Shown in pieces: positions 33,686-43,796 of a stretch of DNA of 64,000 bases (positions within the stretch are counted from its first letter, which is position 1; every line of letters begins with the position of its first letter). Origin of the DNA: Prevotella sp. (GTDB lineage: Bacteria; Bacteroidota; Bacteroidia; Bacteroidales; Bacteroidaceae). The notes under the pieces were generated by a model. That model did not search any database, was not told the origin of the DNA, and worked only from the letters and a program-made list of their open reading frames with translations. The stretch covers positions 124,001-188,000 of the forward strand of contig JAFUFJ010000016.1 of assembly GCA_017469955.1 (NCBI GenBank), given 5' to 3'. Both the position numbers and the translations under genes were made by a program.

Positions 33686-34660
33686 ATGGAACAACAATCT
33701 TTGAAACCTTATGTGATCGGCTTGGACCTTGGCGGAACAAACTCAGTCTTCGGCATCGTGGACAGCCGTGGTGAAATCAAGGCTACGACAGCCATCAAGA
33801 CTCAAGGCTATGAGAAAGTGGAGGACTATGTTGACGCTTCGGTGGCAGCTTTGCAGCCTGTCATCGAGGAAGTCGGCGGTATCGACAAGATCAAGGCAAT
33901 GGGTATCGGCGCGCCAAACGGAAACTACTATAGCGGAACCATCGAGTTTGCACCGAACCTTTCATGGGGTCGTGACGGAATTGTGCCTCTGGCAAAGATG
34001 TTTGAGGAGCGCCTTGGTGTGCCGGTGGCTCTCACTAACGACGCTAATGCGGCTGCCATCGGCGAGATGATCTACGGCGTTGCACGCGGCATGAAGAACT
34101 TTATCGTGATTACTTTGGGCACTGGCGTGGGCTCAGGCATCGTTGTCAACGGGCAGCTGGTCTATGGTTGCGACGGATTTGCAGGCGAGCTTGGCCACGT
34201 GATCATGCGTCGTGAGAACGGCCGTTCTTGCGGATGTGGCCGTTCGGGCTGCCTGGAGGCTTACTGTTCGGCAACGGGGGTGGCCCGTACAGCACGCGAA
34301 CTGCTGGCAACAACCGACCGTCCGTCGCTGCTCCGCGAGCTGAATCCCGAGGAGATCACTTCGCTTGACGTGTCTATTGCAGCAGGAAAGGGCGACGAAC
34401 TGGCCAAGGAAATCTATGAGTTCACAGGCCGTATGCTGGGTGAAGCCTGCGCCGATTTCGCAGCCTTCTCTTCTCCCGAAGCGTTTATTTTCTTCGGCGG
34501 AATGACCAAAGCCGGCGACCTTATCATGGAGCCTATCAAGAAAGCTTACGACGAGAACGTGCTGAACATCTTCCGTGGAAAGGCAAAATTCCTCGTCAGC
34601 GGCCTCGAAGGTGCATCGGCAGCAGTGCTTGGCGCATCGGCAGTGGGCTGGGAAGTATAG
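33686..34660 (+). CDS. ROK family sugar kinase, probable glucokinase
   Basis: A 324-residue ROK-fold kinase. It has the ATP motif YVIGLDLGGTNSVFGIVD near the N-terminus, NDANAAAIGEMIYG, LGTGVGSGIVVNGQLVYG, the sugar-binding GELGHVIM, and the ROK zinc motif CGCGRSGCLEAYCS. Later FFGGMTKAGDLIMEP matches the second phosphate region. Probably phosphorylates glucose or a related hexose, as its close relatives do. It is monocistronic with its own promoter and terminator. Confidence 0.92.
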   Translation: MEQQSLKPYVIGLDLGGTNSVFGIVDSRGEIKATTAIKTQGYEKVEDYVDASVAALQPVIEEVGGIDKIKAMGIGAPNGNYYSGTIEFAPNLSWGRDGIVPLAKMFEERLGVPVALTNDANAAAIGEMIYGVARGMKNFIVITLGTGVGSGIVVNGQLVYGCDGFAGELGHVIMRRENGRSCGCGRSGCLEAYCSATGVARTARELLATTDRPSLLRELNPEEITSLDVSIAAGKGDELAKEIYEFTGRMLGEACADFAAFSSPEAFIFFGGMTKAGDLIMEPIKKAYDENVLNIFRGKAKFLVSGLEGASAAVLGASAVGWEV

Positions 34661-34750
34661 CCGAAGCCATACAAAACGGAAACAGGAAGCCCTTGAATGT
34701 CGTCCGTCGACCGAAAAGACGACGACGGCAGACAGGAGTTTCGACAGCGG

Positions 34751-34788
34751 GAACCATCTCGGAAGGAGGTGGTTCTTATTTTTTTTAC
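34751..34788 (+). terminator. Rho-independent terminator of the ROK gene
   Basis: GAACCATCTC (34751-34760) pairs with GAGGTGGTTC (34766-34775) around GGAAG, with one G-U pair, followed by TTATTTTTTTT. A classical plus-strand terminator 90 bases after the stop codon. Confidence 0.85.
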
Positions 34789-34902
34789 GCGAGAAAGACC
34801 GCTGGCTTAAAAGGTTCGTAACGTGTTTGTTGCCAGAAGATTGCATGTCTTTCAAGGGCGAAAATCATGGGCTGATGTCCGTGATGTCTGTGCATGTAGT
34901 TT

Positions 34903-35009
34903 GAGAAAGCTTAGCTTTTACGGTCAGAAAGGATAGCATTATGGGTGAGAAAGGATAGGATTCTCGGTCAGAAAGGCAAGACTTCTCAGGCTAAATCCTT
35001 AGCTTTCTC
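34903..35009. repeat. 107 bp intergenic palindrome, copy 4
   Basis: Begins GAGAAAGCTTAGC and ends CTTAGCTTTCTC. The centre differs (several GAGAAAGGATAG-type blocks), so it is the most divergent full copy. It lies between the convergent ROK and CotH genes. Confidence 0.8.
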
Positions 35010-35078
35010 AGGCATACCGCTCACAGGAGTCGCGAAGAAAGGGGAGGGCTGTGCCGGCCATGTCTGCTGAATGACTAC

Positions 35079-35117
35079 AAAAGAGAGATGCCACGCGCGG
35101 GTGACATCCCTCTTTTT
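35079..35117. terminator. Bidirectional terminator between ROK and CotH genes
   Basis: AAAAGAGAGATG (35079-35090) pairs with CATCCCTCTTTT (35105-35116) with a single A-C mismatch; T or A runs on both sides serve both strands. It is 30 bases from the CotH-protein stop. Confidence 0.75.
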
Positions 35118-35146
35118 ATGGGACGGAAGAAAAACTTTCTTCCCGG

Positions 35147-38100
35147 TTATTCGCCCTTAATGAACTTGCAAGCGGCAGCACGGCCCTCGCTATCTACCAC
35201 GCGGGCTACGTAGCAGCCTGTCGGAAGTTCGCGTACGTCAACCTCTGTGCGGTCGCCTCTGACGGTGACTCGCTCGGTAATCAGCTGCTGTCCTGCCAGT
35301 GAATAGACGCTCACGCTGCCGTTGCATGCCTCGTCGCTGCGCACGATCACTCGGTCGGCAGCATAGCTTATCTTGAGACCATTGTTGCTCGAAACATAGC
35401 GTTTCTCCACACCATCGAGCTCAGACTGGTCGACATTGGTCGTATAGCTGGTCCACATGTTGGACTTTCCAATGGTTGGCATGGTCATGAGATAGACATT
35501 ATGTGAGCCGTCTGGATAGCGTCCTACAGTCTCTTCACCGTTGTGAGCGGGATAGTGCAGCTTGTCACTCCACGACTCGTTCTTCGCCGTCAGCACCACT
35601 TCTCCGCCATCGGCGTCGATCTTGAACGGGGCGTGCAGCTGGCTAACAGGCTCTAATTTGTCACACCAGATGACGAGATACCCATGGGCTGGAACGATGG
35701 TTGAGGCCTGAGAATCACCTTTAGTGATCTGCCATTTCTTCGGGTTCTTCAAGTTGTCTGAGAGATACATGCCCTCGACGTCAATGTCGTTGCTGGTGGT
35801 GTTGTAGAGCTCTACCCAGTCGTTACGCTTGAAATAGTCGTTCACGAAGATGCTGTTGGCCCCGCTTACCTCGTTGATGCGTATGTTAGTATAGCCTTGC
35901 TGCAGCTTCTGGCGCGAATTGAGTGCCTTGAAACTGGCCTGCAGATTGAAGGTGTCGTCGGTAGGCATCTCGATCTCTGCGTCGGCTGAATATATCTGGT
36001 TCGAACTTTGAATGCCCGTGTATTGCAGCGTTGCATTCCAGAGAATATCCGTAGAAGTCCAGCTGTTGTTGTGCACTTCGACGGCGATGGTGTTGTATCC
36101 TTGCTTGAAGAATGAGGCGTCAATCTGCATGGTTCCCTTGTCAGGGTTCGACTTTGCGTCCGACGCAGCCATTGTTTCAAAGGTGACATTGCCGTTAGGC
36201 ATGTTGTAGCGGCCGGCCTCTACGCCGTTGACATAGATGATGAATCCGTCGTCGACGGTATAGTTGAGTACGAACTTGGCGCCGTTGGTCGGTGTCTGAG
36301 ACAACGAAACAGTGTTGCGGAAATAATAGGTCGGGTACTTGCGGCTGGCATTTCCTCCATAGTCAATCGTCGTAGTTTGGTCTTTGCTGTAACCCAAAGG
36401 AGACTCTCCTTGCTTCCATCCCGTGGTGCTATAGTTGGGATCAGTCCAGTTCTTGCCGTCAAGTGACCCTTGGTCATAATAGGTCCATACGGCACCTTCG
36501 GCAATCAGGTTCGTGGTCTGGGTCGACGATTTCTTCCATCCTTCGAACACATATCCTGCAGGAGCCTCAGCCCTGAGGGTGACAGGGGCAAACAAATAGC
36601 CGTTGTATGAGCTGTAGGGCACTTCAATGTTGTTGATGAATAGCTTCGCACCATTGGCATTCGTCGACAAGGTGGCTGCCTGTGGCTTCACATCAGCAAG
36701 CTGCAACCGCTCGTAGTCTATCATGTGGTCTACCTTCTTATGGACACGTCCGTTCAGCGCATTGCGTATGCTATTGAGCGATCCGTCAGGGCTTAAACCT
36801 TCCCAAGACATAGTAGTGCGGACACGATTTCCAAGCTCTGCAAGAATGTTGTTGGAGCGTTCTTCGTCAAACACACTGCCCCCCATCACACAGAAAGCGT
36901 CGATAAGCCGACGGCGGAAGTCGTCATTGTTGAGCATGTTCAGGAAGAATGTGCAGAACTTCTGCTCGCCATAGCGATTGCCACCCTCGTCATAAATGTA
37001 GTCGAACCGGTGCCATTGCATGTCATCAATCCAACGGAAGAAGTTGCCTCCAAGATAGGTTCCACTCTCACCATAGGCACGTCCGTCGGTCTCAAATGCA
37101 GCATCCATGTCGAACATCACGATGCGATATTTGCCTCCATCAAGCTTGCGATAGCCCTTGACGTTGTTGTCTGGCCAGTCCCAAGAACCTAAATATAGCT
37201 CGGCAGCCATGTAGTTGACGTACTCGTCAATGTCGATTAGTTGCTTGATTTCCTCATAGATGGCGGGGTCTTCACAGTCCTCTGACAACTCGTCAAGGCG
37301 TGTAAGTGTCTCCATTGTGCCAACCATCATGTAGCGACCTGAGTCGGGACTCTGCTCGAAAACTTCCAGTTCGTCTTTGCTTAAGCCGAAATTTGCATAG
37401 GCAAAGTCTTTGTTGTTAGGCTCACGAACGTTAATGAGGCCCCTGTATTGTCCATTGATAAAGTGGGTTGCCGGTTGATAGGAAATGAGGTCGATGTTAA
37501 TGCCTGAGCGCTGGAGTATGGTCTGAATAGCGGCATCTTTGACACGACTTCCCGTGTCGTTTCCACCAGCACGAACTTGTAAAGTCTTGTTCTTGTTGAA
37601 TGGCTTCACGTCGAAGAACGGGTAGTCTATGGCGTTAAGACCCTCATAGACACGGTCGGCTTTCAGCTTGAATGACTTCGGATTTCCTGAACGAGTCCAT
37701 CCTCCTGATATCTTGAAGCTGACTTCTTGGCTGACGACCATTTCGTTTTCTTCTGGCAATACGTATTGGAAATTGACAGGACGATCCCATGGCATGTTCC
37801 AGTTAGCTGGCGTTGATTGCCCATTGCCCGTCTTTCCGTTGGTACCTTTTGTATACACTCCAATCTCGTTGTCATACAGATATGCCTCTTTGGTAGTGAC
37901 AGAAATGATTGGTAGCGTGTAGTCATGATTCTTTAAAATATAAGACCTCGTCACCACAGGGCTCGGTAAAAACCCGTCAGCAAAGATGCGGAAGCGATAG
38001 TCAGTGTTGCCGTTACAGGTGAAGATGCCAGTCTGACTTACCTCTCCATTGGTCTCGGTCGGGGTGGTTCCGTTGGTGGTATAGCGCAAGATAGCTCCTG

Positions 38101-40315
38101 CAGGAATGTTGACAGTGATTTGAAGTGAACCGCTGAAAAGGCCTCCATCTGGGCTTACAACAGGTGCAGCAAGGCGCTGTTGTACGAAAATGGAATTATT
38201 GTTTGTTGTATTTGGTGTGGGAATAGAGGTCCATCCCCAGTCATCTCCTCCATCTTTTGTACGTGCAAAAGAAGCTCTGCTAATGGCTTCAGGATAAGTC
38301 ATGCTGGCCAGAATCTTTCCGTCTGCATTGCTGAAGAGTAGCTGTCCGCCTTCACAATCCAGTTTGAACTGCCCCTGATTGGTATTAATATCGTTGCTTC
38401 CGAGCCATACTACTTTATGTCCGTAGGCCCCAATCTTTCCGATTGTCTTCGGCATTTTCCATTTCATGGGATTGCTTTGATCGTCACTCATGTAGCAACC
38501 TCCGAGGTCTAATGGTTTGTCTGATGTGTTATAAAACTCAACCCAACTGTCGAAATTGCATGCAGGACTCATGAACATATCAACGTTTGCCGCCATTAAT
38601 TCGTTAAAGATCAAATCGCCTTCTTCAGGAACAGCAGCGTAGTTAAGTGCGTTTTCAAGAGCTTGTCTCAATGCTTCATAGGCAGCTTTTTGCTCCTCTA
38701 TGTCGGTCGAGGTTAATACTTGTTTTGCCCGATTGATAGCATTCTCCAGTTCTTTCATCAAGTTTGCTGTAGCAAGAATCTCACTTGTCTCGGCAATAGT
38801 GATAAGGGCTGAAAGATATGGGGTATAGCTGTATTCTTTTGGAGAGACTATTTTGCAGACGGTAATATAGTCATAGTCGAAGTTGTATGGAATGTTGTCT
38901 GCCACATAACCGTATTGCAGTAGCAGGTACTCCATGTCGCGTTCGGCCGTGAATGTCATGTTAACTTGAAGATTCTTGGTCTCTTCGTGTGGCAGTTGGT
39001 AGGCTGCAAGCACGCCGTTTGCTCCTCCTAATGAGTTGCCGTTCTCTGTGAAATTGGTGCTGGCAACGGCATTATTCAGCACGACGGCTCGCATATATAC
39101 ATTAGGATCGTTCTTGTTCCCGTTCCAAGTTGTCCATTCGTCGCAGCTGTAGTTGAAACTTACTTTGTATCGTTGGTTCTCTTCTGTTGGGAAACTGCAG
39201 AAGAAAGGCTCATGGTTTGGTCCGCCTATATAGTTTGCTATGTGGTTTTTGTCATTGACTTCGTCATAGGAAATGCCGGCAAAGCATTCTTCTTTACCTT
39301 CTGGATATACCCAGTTGAGCATGTTTTTGTATGTCTTGTCTGCGATAGGAATCGACATTGTTCCGAGGTCAACCCATTCTCCGTTTGTGTATTGATAGGC
39401 ATGTCCGTTGGTTACATTCTCAACTATTTTCCCTTCATATACGGTCACTCCCTGTGGCTCAGTACCTCCTGATGGGGCATCTGGGCTTGCCAGGAAGTCT
39501 TGAGAGGTCTCGGAATAGAAGTGCTTTCCACTGATCTTATCTCGTAAACCAGCCTTCCCATAGGGGTTGATGATTGGCTGAAGATCCATGATAAGCTGCT
39601 CTCCCTCGTAGATTTTGAATCCGTATAATTTCATGAGAGACTCCGAATGGTCTCGTCTCGTGTCGTTGATTCCTGCAGTATTTAGGTCGAATATGAACAT
39701 TGAATTGACGCCGTCTTCCACTCGTCCCCCTGTGATAATGGTCGAATAGGGGTTGGTCGTATCGTCGTATGTATAGATGTTGCAGGTTTGTTCATATGCA
39801 TTCAATATATACCGTTGCCCGATTTCAAGGTCTTTTTCGCCTTGGGTTTCCTCGCCAGTACGGTTGAATGCTCCCGTGTTGCTTGTATTGTGTGAGCGTG
39901 AAAAGAATACAAATGCGTTACTTCTAAAACTGTTGTTGCGCGATCCGAACGGTGCTTCCCAGGTGCGGACGTGGTCGTTGATCTCGAAATCAATGATAAT
40001 ACGTGTGTTGGCCTTAAAGACATATCCGGTATTAATGTACGGCATGTCATTCATGCCGGCAATGGTTTCGATATATCGGATGTCTCTGTCTGCGACGATA
40101 TCTAAAGATACCACCTGCTCGAGGATGCCATATTCCTCATATTCCCCTATGTTGTTAAGTACATAAACCTTGCCGTCAGCCTGATTGTAGACAAAGGTAT
40201 CTGTGCCGTCATAGGTAGATAAGTCGTTGATAACGGTTACGGATGTCGCGTCGTTCGCTGTTGCTGCAAGCAGGCCAGCGAATAGAAACAGCATGAATAG
40301 AAGCGTTTTTTTCAT
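35147..40315 (-). CDS. Giant surface protein: lamin-tail and CotH domains, T9SS sorting signal
   Basis: A 1722-residue exported protein with signal peptide MKKTLLFMLFLFAGLLAATA. In order: a LamG/concanavalin-like beta region (about 60-250), a second beta region, a lamin-tail domain near 563-690 (LIFNELMAAN, WVEFYNTSDKPLDLGGCYMS), a chitobiase-C-like segment (LRYTTNGTTPT), a CotH-kinase region about 800-1170 with YRIVMFDMDAAF, and a second lamin-tail domain near 1477-1600 (INEVSGANSIFVNDYF, WVELYNTTSNDIDVEGMYLS). The last ~80 residues (VSVYSLAGQQLITERVTV, LPTGCYVARV) are a type A T9SS sorting domain. It is probably anchored on or released from the cell surface. Substrate unknown. The 5' half is visibly more AT-rich. 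Confidence 0.85.
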   Translation of the reverse strand: MKKTLLFMLFLFAGLLAATANDATSVTVINDLSTYDGTDTFVYNQADGKVYVLNNIGEYEEYGILEQVVSLDIVADRDIRYIETIAGMNDMPYINTGYVFKANTRIIIDFEINDHVRTWEAPFGSRNNSFRSNAFVFFSRSHNTSNTGAFNRTGEETQGEKDLEIGQRYILNAYEQTCNIYTYDDTTNPYSTIITGGRVEDGVNSMFIFDLNTAGINDTRRDHSESLMKLYGFKIYEGEQLIMDLQPIINPYGKAGLRDKISGKHFYSETSQDFLASPDAPSGGTEPQGVTVYEGKIVENVTNGHAYQYTNGEWVDLGTMSIPIADKTYKNMLNWVYPEGKEECFAGISYDEVNDKNHIANYIGGPNHEPFFCSFPTEENQRYKVSFNYSCDEWTTWNGNKNDPNVYMRAVVLNNAVASTNFTENGNSLGGANGVLAAYQLPHEETKNLQVNMTFTAERDMEYLLLQYGYVADNIPYNFDYDYITVCKIVSPKEYSYTPYLSALITIAETSEILATANLMKELENAINRAKQVLTSTDIEEQKAAYEALRQALENALNYAAVPEEGDLIFNELMAANVDMFMSPACNFDSWVEFYNTSDKPLDLGGCYMSDDQSNPMKWKMPKTIGKIGAYGHKVVWLGSNDINTNQGQFKLDCEGGQLLFSNADGKILASMTYPEAISRASFARTKDGGDDWGWTSIPTPNTTNNNSIFVQQRLAAPVVSPDGGLFSGSLQITVNIPAGAILRYTTNGTTPTETNGEVSQTGIFTCNGNTDYRFRIFADGFLPSPVVTRSYILKNHDYTLPIISVTTKEAYLYDNEIGVYTKGTNGKTGNGQSTPANWNMPWDRPVNFQYVLPEENEMVVSQEVSFKISGGWTRSGNPKSFKLKADRVYEGLNAIDYPFFDVKPFNKNKTLQVRAGGNDTGSRVKDAAIQTILQRSGINIDLISYQPATHFINGQYRGLINVREPNNKDFAYANFGLSKDELEVFEQSPDSGRYMMVGTMETLTRLDELSEDCEDPAIYEEIKQLIDIDEYVNYMAAELYLGSWDWPDNNVKGYRKLDGGKYRIVMFDMDAAFETDGRAYGESGTYLGGNFFRWIDDMQWHRFDYIYDEGGNRYGEQKFCTFFLNMLNNDDFRRRLIDAFCVMGGSVFDEERSNNILAELGNRVRTTMSWEGLSPDGSLNSIRNALNGRVHKKVDHMIDYERLQLADVKPQAATLSTNANGAKLFINNIEVPYSSYNGYLFAPVTLRAEAPAGYVFEGWKKSSTQTTNLIAEGAVWTYYDQGSLDGKNWTDPNYSTTGWKQGESPLGYSKDQTTTIDYGGNASRKYPTYYFRNTVSLSQTPTNGAKFVLNYTVDDGFIIYVNGVEAGRYNMPNGNVTFETMAASDAKSNPDKGTMQIDASFFKQGYNTIAVEVHNNSWTSTDILWNATLQYTGIQSSNQIYSADAEIEMPTDDTFNLQASFKALNSRQKLQQGYTNIRINEVSGANSIFVNDYFKRNDWVELYNTTSNDIDVEGMYLSDNLKNPKKWQITKGDSQASTIVPAHGYLVIWCDKLEPVSQLHAPFKIDADGGEVVLTAKNESWSDKLHYPAHNGEETVGRYPDGSHNVYLMTMPTIGKSNMWTSYTTNVDQSELDGVEKRYVSSNNGLKISYAADRVIVRSDEACNGSVSVYSLAGQQLITERVTVRGDRTEVDVRELPTGCYVARVVDSEGRAAACKFIKGE

Positions 40316-40368
40316 TGTTATGTTAGCTATTATAGTTTCAAGAATAGGTTTTTTTGATGAAAATCAAG

Positions 40369-40376
40369 CAAAGTTA
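40369..40376 (-). promoter_or_regulatory. -7 box of the CotH surface protein gene
   Basis: TAACTTTG on the minus strand, 53 bases before the ATG at 40315. No exact -33 TTTG is visible at the usual spacing. Confidence 0.5.
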
Positions 40377-40464
40377 TGCTTTTTTCTTTAGAAAAGGAAA
40401 GATTTGGCAATGTTTTTAAGAAATATTGTGTAAGTTTATGAAAACAGCATGCCAACGGTGTATT

Positions 40465-42243
40465 TTAGTCGGCTGAAAAGTCGGCAACAAGTTTTCGATA
40501 CATGGAGTAGACTCTCGTTCTTGACACATATCCCAGCAGGCGTCCGTCAATATCAGTGATGGGAAGGTAGTGTACGTGCTGCTCATCAAAGGTCTTCATG
40601 ACACTTTCCATGGGGTCGTTCATGTTCAGAGTGGCTGCTACTGGGGTCATTATCTGGCGCACAGTAAACCGGCTGTAGAGCTCTGTGCGGAACATAATGT
40701 GCCTGATTCTCGTGATGTCAATTTCCCCAAGCAGCACATCTGCATTGTCAATCACGGGCAGAAAGCTTGACTGGCTTTTGCTGATTGCATTGACAAGCTT
40801 TCCTAAAGGCATGTCGGGATAGATTGCCGTGTATTCTTTTTCCACTACACTTTCCAGACTCATCAGCGTGAGAACCGAGTGGTCTGTATGGTGAGTAACC
40901 AGCTTTCCCTCGCGTGCAAGTCGCATGGCGTAGATGCTGTGCGGCTCGAAAAAACTGATGCAAAGCACCGACACTACGCTGACAATGATGAGGGGCATGA
41001 AGAGGTCATATCCCCCTGTTATCTCTGCAATGAGGAAGATTCCGGTCAGAGGCGCATGCATTACTCCCGCCATTACTCCCGCCATACCCAGTAATGTGAA
41101 ATTCTTCTCTGGCAGATAGACGCCCATGCTATAGATGTTCCATATCCTTGCAAAGAGAAAACCGCTGAAACCTCCGATGAAGAGTGATGGAGCAAATGTT
41201 CCACCCACGCCACCTGCGCCGTTGGTAGCCGACGTCGCAAAGACCTTGGTCAGTATGACTAATGCCACATAAACGACAAGTAACTGGCTCTGACCATAGA
41301 ACAAAGAATTGTTAAGCAGTATGTCCCAGTCGGCCTCGTTGTTGCCGTTCAACAGGATGTTCAGAGCTGAGTATCCCTCTCCATAGAGTGCAGGAAAGAG
41401 CGAAATGAGTGTCGAAAGCAGCAGCCCTCCTGCCAGAAGTTTTACATATCGGTGCTCCTTCATCCTTGCAAACACATTTTCGCAGGCCGTCATCATTCTG
41501 ATGAAATAGAGACTTACCAATGCACAGGCCACGCCAAGGATGACGGTTGCCGGTATGCGGCGTATGTTCCAGGCATCGTCAAGGTGAAAGTTGAAGAGTG
41601 CGTCGCTGCCCACAATGATGTAGGTGAAGCAGGTTGCCGTCACGCATGAGATAAGAATCGGGAGCAGCGATGCCATCGAAAGGTCTATCATCAGCACCTC
41701 AAGCGTGAAGACAAGGCCAGCCATCGGAGCCTTGAAGATGCCGGCAATGGCTGCAGAAGCTCCGCATCCGACGAGTAGCATCAGCCGTTTCTTGTCTAAA
41801 TGGAACAGCTGTCCCAGTTGGCTTCCTATGGCCGAACCCGTCAATACGATAGGAGCCTCGGCGCCAACCGATCCGCCGAAGCCGATGGTGAGGGCTGATG
41901 CTACGACAGATGTCCATGTGTTGTGGGCTTTCAAGCGTGACTTTTTGAGTGAGATGGCATAGAGAATCCGGGTGATGCCGTGCGAGATGTTGTCTTTGAC
42001 TACATACTTGACAAAGAGAGAAGTGAGCCAGATGCCCACCACAGGGAATACCAAATAGAGCCAGTTATAGCTGGTGGCATGGAAGCCTTTCGTAAGCAAC
42101 AACTGGATGTTTCGTATGAGCCAATGCAGTACGAATGCAGCTACTGAGGCCAGAAGTCCTACGACAAAGGCCAGCAGGATGGTTGTCTGTCGCTCGGAAA
42201 CGTGACCCGTGAACCAGTTGATGGCTTTCTCTGTCCTTCTCAT
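40465..42243 (-). CDS. ClC-type chloride channel/antiporter with CBS pair
   Basis: A 592-residue membrane protein with ten or more helices. The ClC selectivity motifs are present as FGGSVGAEAPIVLTGSAIGS (with the gating-position Glu in GAEAP; the usual form is GREGP) and NGAGGVGGTFAPSLFIGG (GxFxP). IAGIFKAPMAGLVFTLEVLM and GMAGVMAGVMHAPLTGIFLI also fit. Residues about 465-585 form two CBS domains (FTVRQIMTPV, VHYLPITDIDGRLLGYVSRT), which usually sense nucleotides. Ends upstream of a divergent region; downstream of the tRNA-modification gene on the same strand. Confidence 0.92.
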   Translation of the reverse strand: MRRTEKAINWFTGHVSERQTTILLAFVVGLLASVAAFVLHWLIRNIQLLLTKGFHATSYNWLYLVFPVVGIWLTSLFVKYVVKDNISHGITRILYAISLKKSRLKAHNTWTSVVASALTIGFGGSVGAEAPIVLTGSAIGSQLGQLFHLDKKRLMLLVGCGASAAIAGIFKAPMAGLVFTLEVLMIDLSMASLLPILISCVTATCFTYIIVGSDALFNFHLDDAWNIRRIPATVILGVACALVSLYFIRMMTACENVFARMKEHRYVKLLAGGLLLSTLISLFPALYGEGYSALNILLNGNNEADWDILLNNSLFYGQSQLLVVYVALVILTKVFATSATNGAGGVGGTFAPSLFIGGFSGFLFARIWNIYSMGVYLPEKNFTLLGMAGVMAGVMHAPLTGIFLIAEITGGYDLFMPLIIVSVVSVLCISFFEPHSIYAMRLAREGKLVTHHTDHSVLTLMSLESVVEKEYTAIYPDMPLGKLVNAISKSQSSFLPVIDNADVLLGEIDITRIRHIMFRTELYSRFTVRQIMTPVAATLNMNDPMESVMKTFDEQHVHYLPITDIDGRLLGYVSRTRVYSMYRKLVADFSAD

Positions 42244-42259
42244 TGCCCTGTCTTTTTCT

Positions 42260-42829
42260 TTATTTTCTGATGATAGTCACCGTGCCATCCTGTGTCAGCT
42301 TGATGATACTGCTGGCTTCGTGTGGCTTGTGTTCTTGCCTTCTTGTCCAGCATACGTAGTCGACGGCCTCCAGCAATGCGGGATTGATGTCGCGATAGTT
42401 TTGCGCTGCTGGCTGTCCACTGATGTTCGCGCTGGTGCTGACGATGGGCTTTTGCATGCGGAAGCAAAGCTCTTTAGAGAAAGCTTCCTTTGTGATGCGA
42501 AAGGCAATGCTGCCGTCTTCGGCGATAAGGTTTGGTGCAAGATTGACAGCTCCGTCGAGGATGACGGTTGTCGGTCTTGTCGAAAGTTCCATGATGTCCC
42601 AAGCTACGTCGGGCACATTTCTTACGTATCTCTGCAATCTGACGTCGCTGTCAACCATGCAAATGAGGGCTTTCGAGTCGTTTCGTTGCTTGATTTCATA
42701 CACGCGTCTGACAGCATCCTCGTTGGTAGCATCGCATCCGATGCCCCAGATGGTGTCTGTAGGATAGAGAATGATACCTCCGTTGCGCATCACTTCTACG
42801 GCTTTTCTGATGTCTTCTTCTGTCTTCAT
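42260..42829 (-). CDS. L-threonylcarbamoyladenylate synthase (Sua5/YrdC/YciO)
   Basis: A 189-residue enzyme making threonylcarbamoyl-AMP for t6A tRNA modification. It has the YrdC/YciO layout: GGIILYPTDTIWGIGCDATN near the N-terminus, IKQRNDSKALICMVD, LSTRPTTVILDGAVNLAPNL, IAFRITKEAFSKELCFRM, and PIVSTSANISGQPAAQNYRDI. Length is that of the single-domain type. It lies between fmt and the ClC gene, 16-24 bp from each. Confidence 0.92.
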   Translation of the reverse strand: MKTEEDIRKAVEVMRNGGIILYPTDTIWGIGCDATNEDAVRRVYEIKQRNDSKALICMVDSDVRLQRYVRNVPDVAWDIMELSTRPTTVILDGAVNLAPNLIAEDGSIAFRITKEAFSKELCFRMQKPIVSTSANISGQPAAQNYRDINPALLEAVDYVCWTRRQEHKPHEASSIIKLTQDGTVTIIRK

Positions 42830-42853
42830 AGTGTTTGTTCTGAAGCGTTTCTT

Positions 42854-43792
42854 CTATCGTTTCCCTTGCCTTCCGTTGAGGAATGACTTGCTGTTCATCT
42901 TCTTTTTGCCTGCCACTTGCAGCTCTTTGACTTCCAAGTAGTTGTCTTTTGCTGCTACAAGTAGTTGTTGATGGTCGCAAATGAAGGTGCCAGGTGTCGA
43001 TGTTGATGGGCGCGAAGTCTTCTCTGTCTTGTAGATTTTCATGGTCGATCCCTCGAAGCTGCACCACGCACCAGGGTATGGACTCAGTCCGCGAATGAAG
43101 TCATAAACCTTCTTGGCTGGCTGGTTCCAGTCTATTTCACATGTTTCCTTGAATATCTTCGGAGCGTTTTTCAGCTGTCCTGTCGCCTGCTGAGGGGTCG
43201 ATTCAACCTGTCCGTCGCCCTCCATCACCAGCTCTATTGTCTTGACACATGCCTCGGCTCCCAGCCTCATCAGCCCGTCATAGACGTATTCTGCGTCGGC
43301 GTCGTCGGGTATTTCAAACGGGCGTTGCAGAATGATGCGCCCCGTGTCGATGTCGTGGTCGAGGAAGAACGTGGTCACTCCCGTCACGGTTTCGCCATTG
43401 ATGACCGCCCAATTGATGGGAGCTGCGCCACGGTATTGTGGCAGAAGTGCGGCATGCACGTTGAACGTTCCGAACCTCGGCATGGCCCAAACCACCTCGG
43501 GCAGCATGCGAAACGCCACCACAACCTGCAGGTCGGCCCGATAGCTTCTGAGTTCTTCAACGAATGAAGGGTCTTTCATCTTCTCAGGTTGCAGCACGGG
43601 GATGCCCTGTTCCAGGGCGTATTGTTTCACTGCCGGAGGCTGAAGCACCGACGCATGTCTGCCCACTGCGCGGTCGGGTTGTGTCACAACTGCCACGACA
43701 TGGTATCCGTTCTCAATGAGTTGCCTCAGCGATTCAATGGCAAACTCGGGCGTTCCCATGAAAACAATCCTCAGTTCTTCTTTCTTTATCAT
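42854..43792 (-). CDS. fmt: Methionyl-tRNA formyltransferase
   Basis: A 312-residue enzyme formylating initiator Met-tRNA. Characteristic: IVFMGTPEFAIESLRQLI, VAVVTQPDRAVGR, the folate/catalytic motif FNVHAALLPQYRGAAPINWA, VTTFFLDHDIDTGRII, and IRGLSPYPGAWCSFEGSTMK with SLSPYPGA-type sequence. The ATG is four bases after a -7 box, so the mRNA is likely leaderless. Confidence 0.97.
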   Translation of the reverse strand: MIKKEELRIVFMGTPEFAIESLRQLIENGYHVVAVVTQPDRAVGRHASVLQPPAVKQYALEQGIPVLQPEKMKDPSFVEELRSYRADLQVVVAFRMLPEVVWAMPRFGTFNVHAALLPQYRGAAPINWAVINGETVTGVTTFFLDHDIDTGRIILQRPFEIPDDADAEYVYDGLMRLGAEACVKTIELVMEGDGQVESTPQQATGQLKNAPKIFKETCEIDWNQPAKKVYDFIRGLSPYPGAWCSFEGSTMKIYKTEKTSRPSTSTPGTFICDHQQLLVAAKDNYLEVKELQVAGKKKMNSKSFLNGRQGKR

Positions 43793-43796
43793 GCTG

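Noticed and set aside
34133..34855. 240-codon minus-strand frame opposite the ROK kinase
   Set aside because: Antisense to a gene with ROK motifs, and it runs over its terminator.
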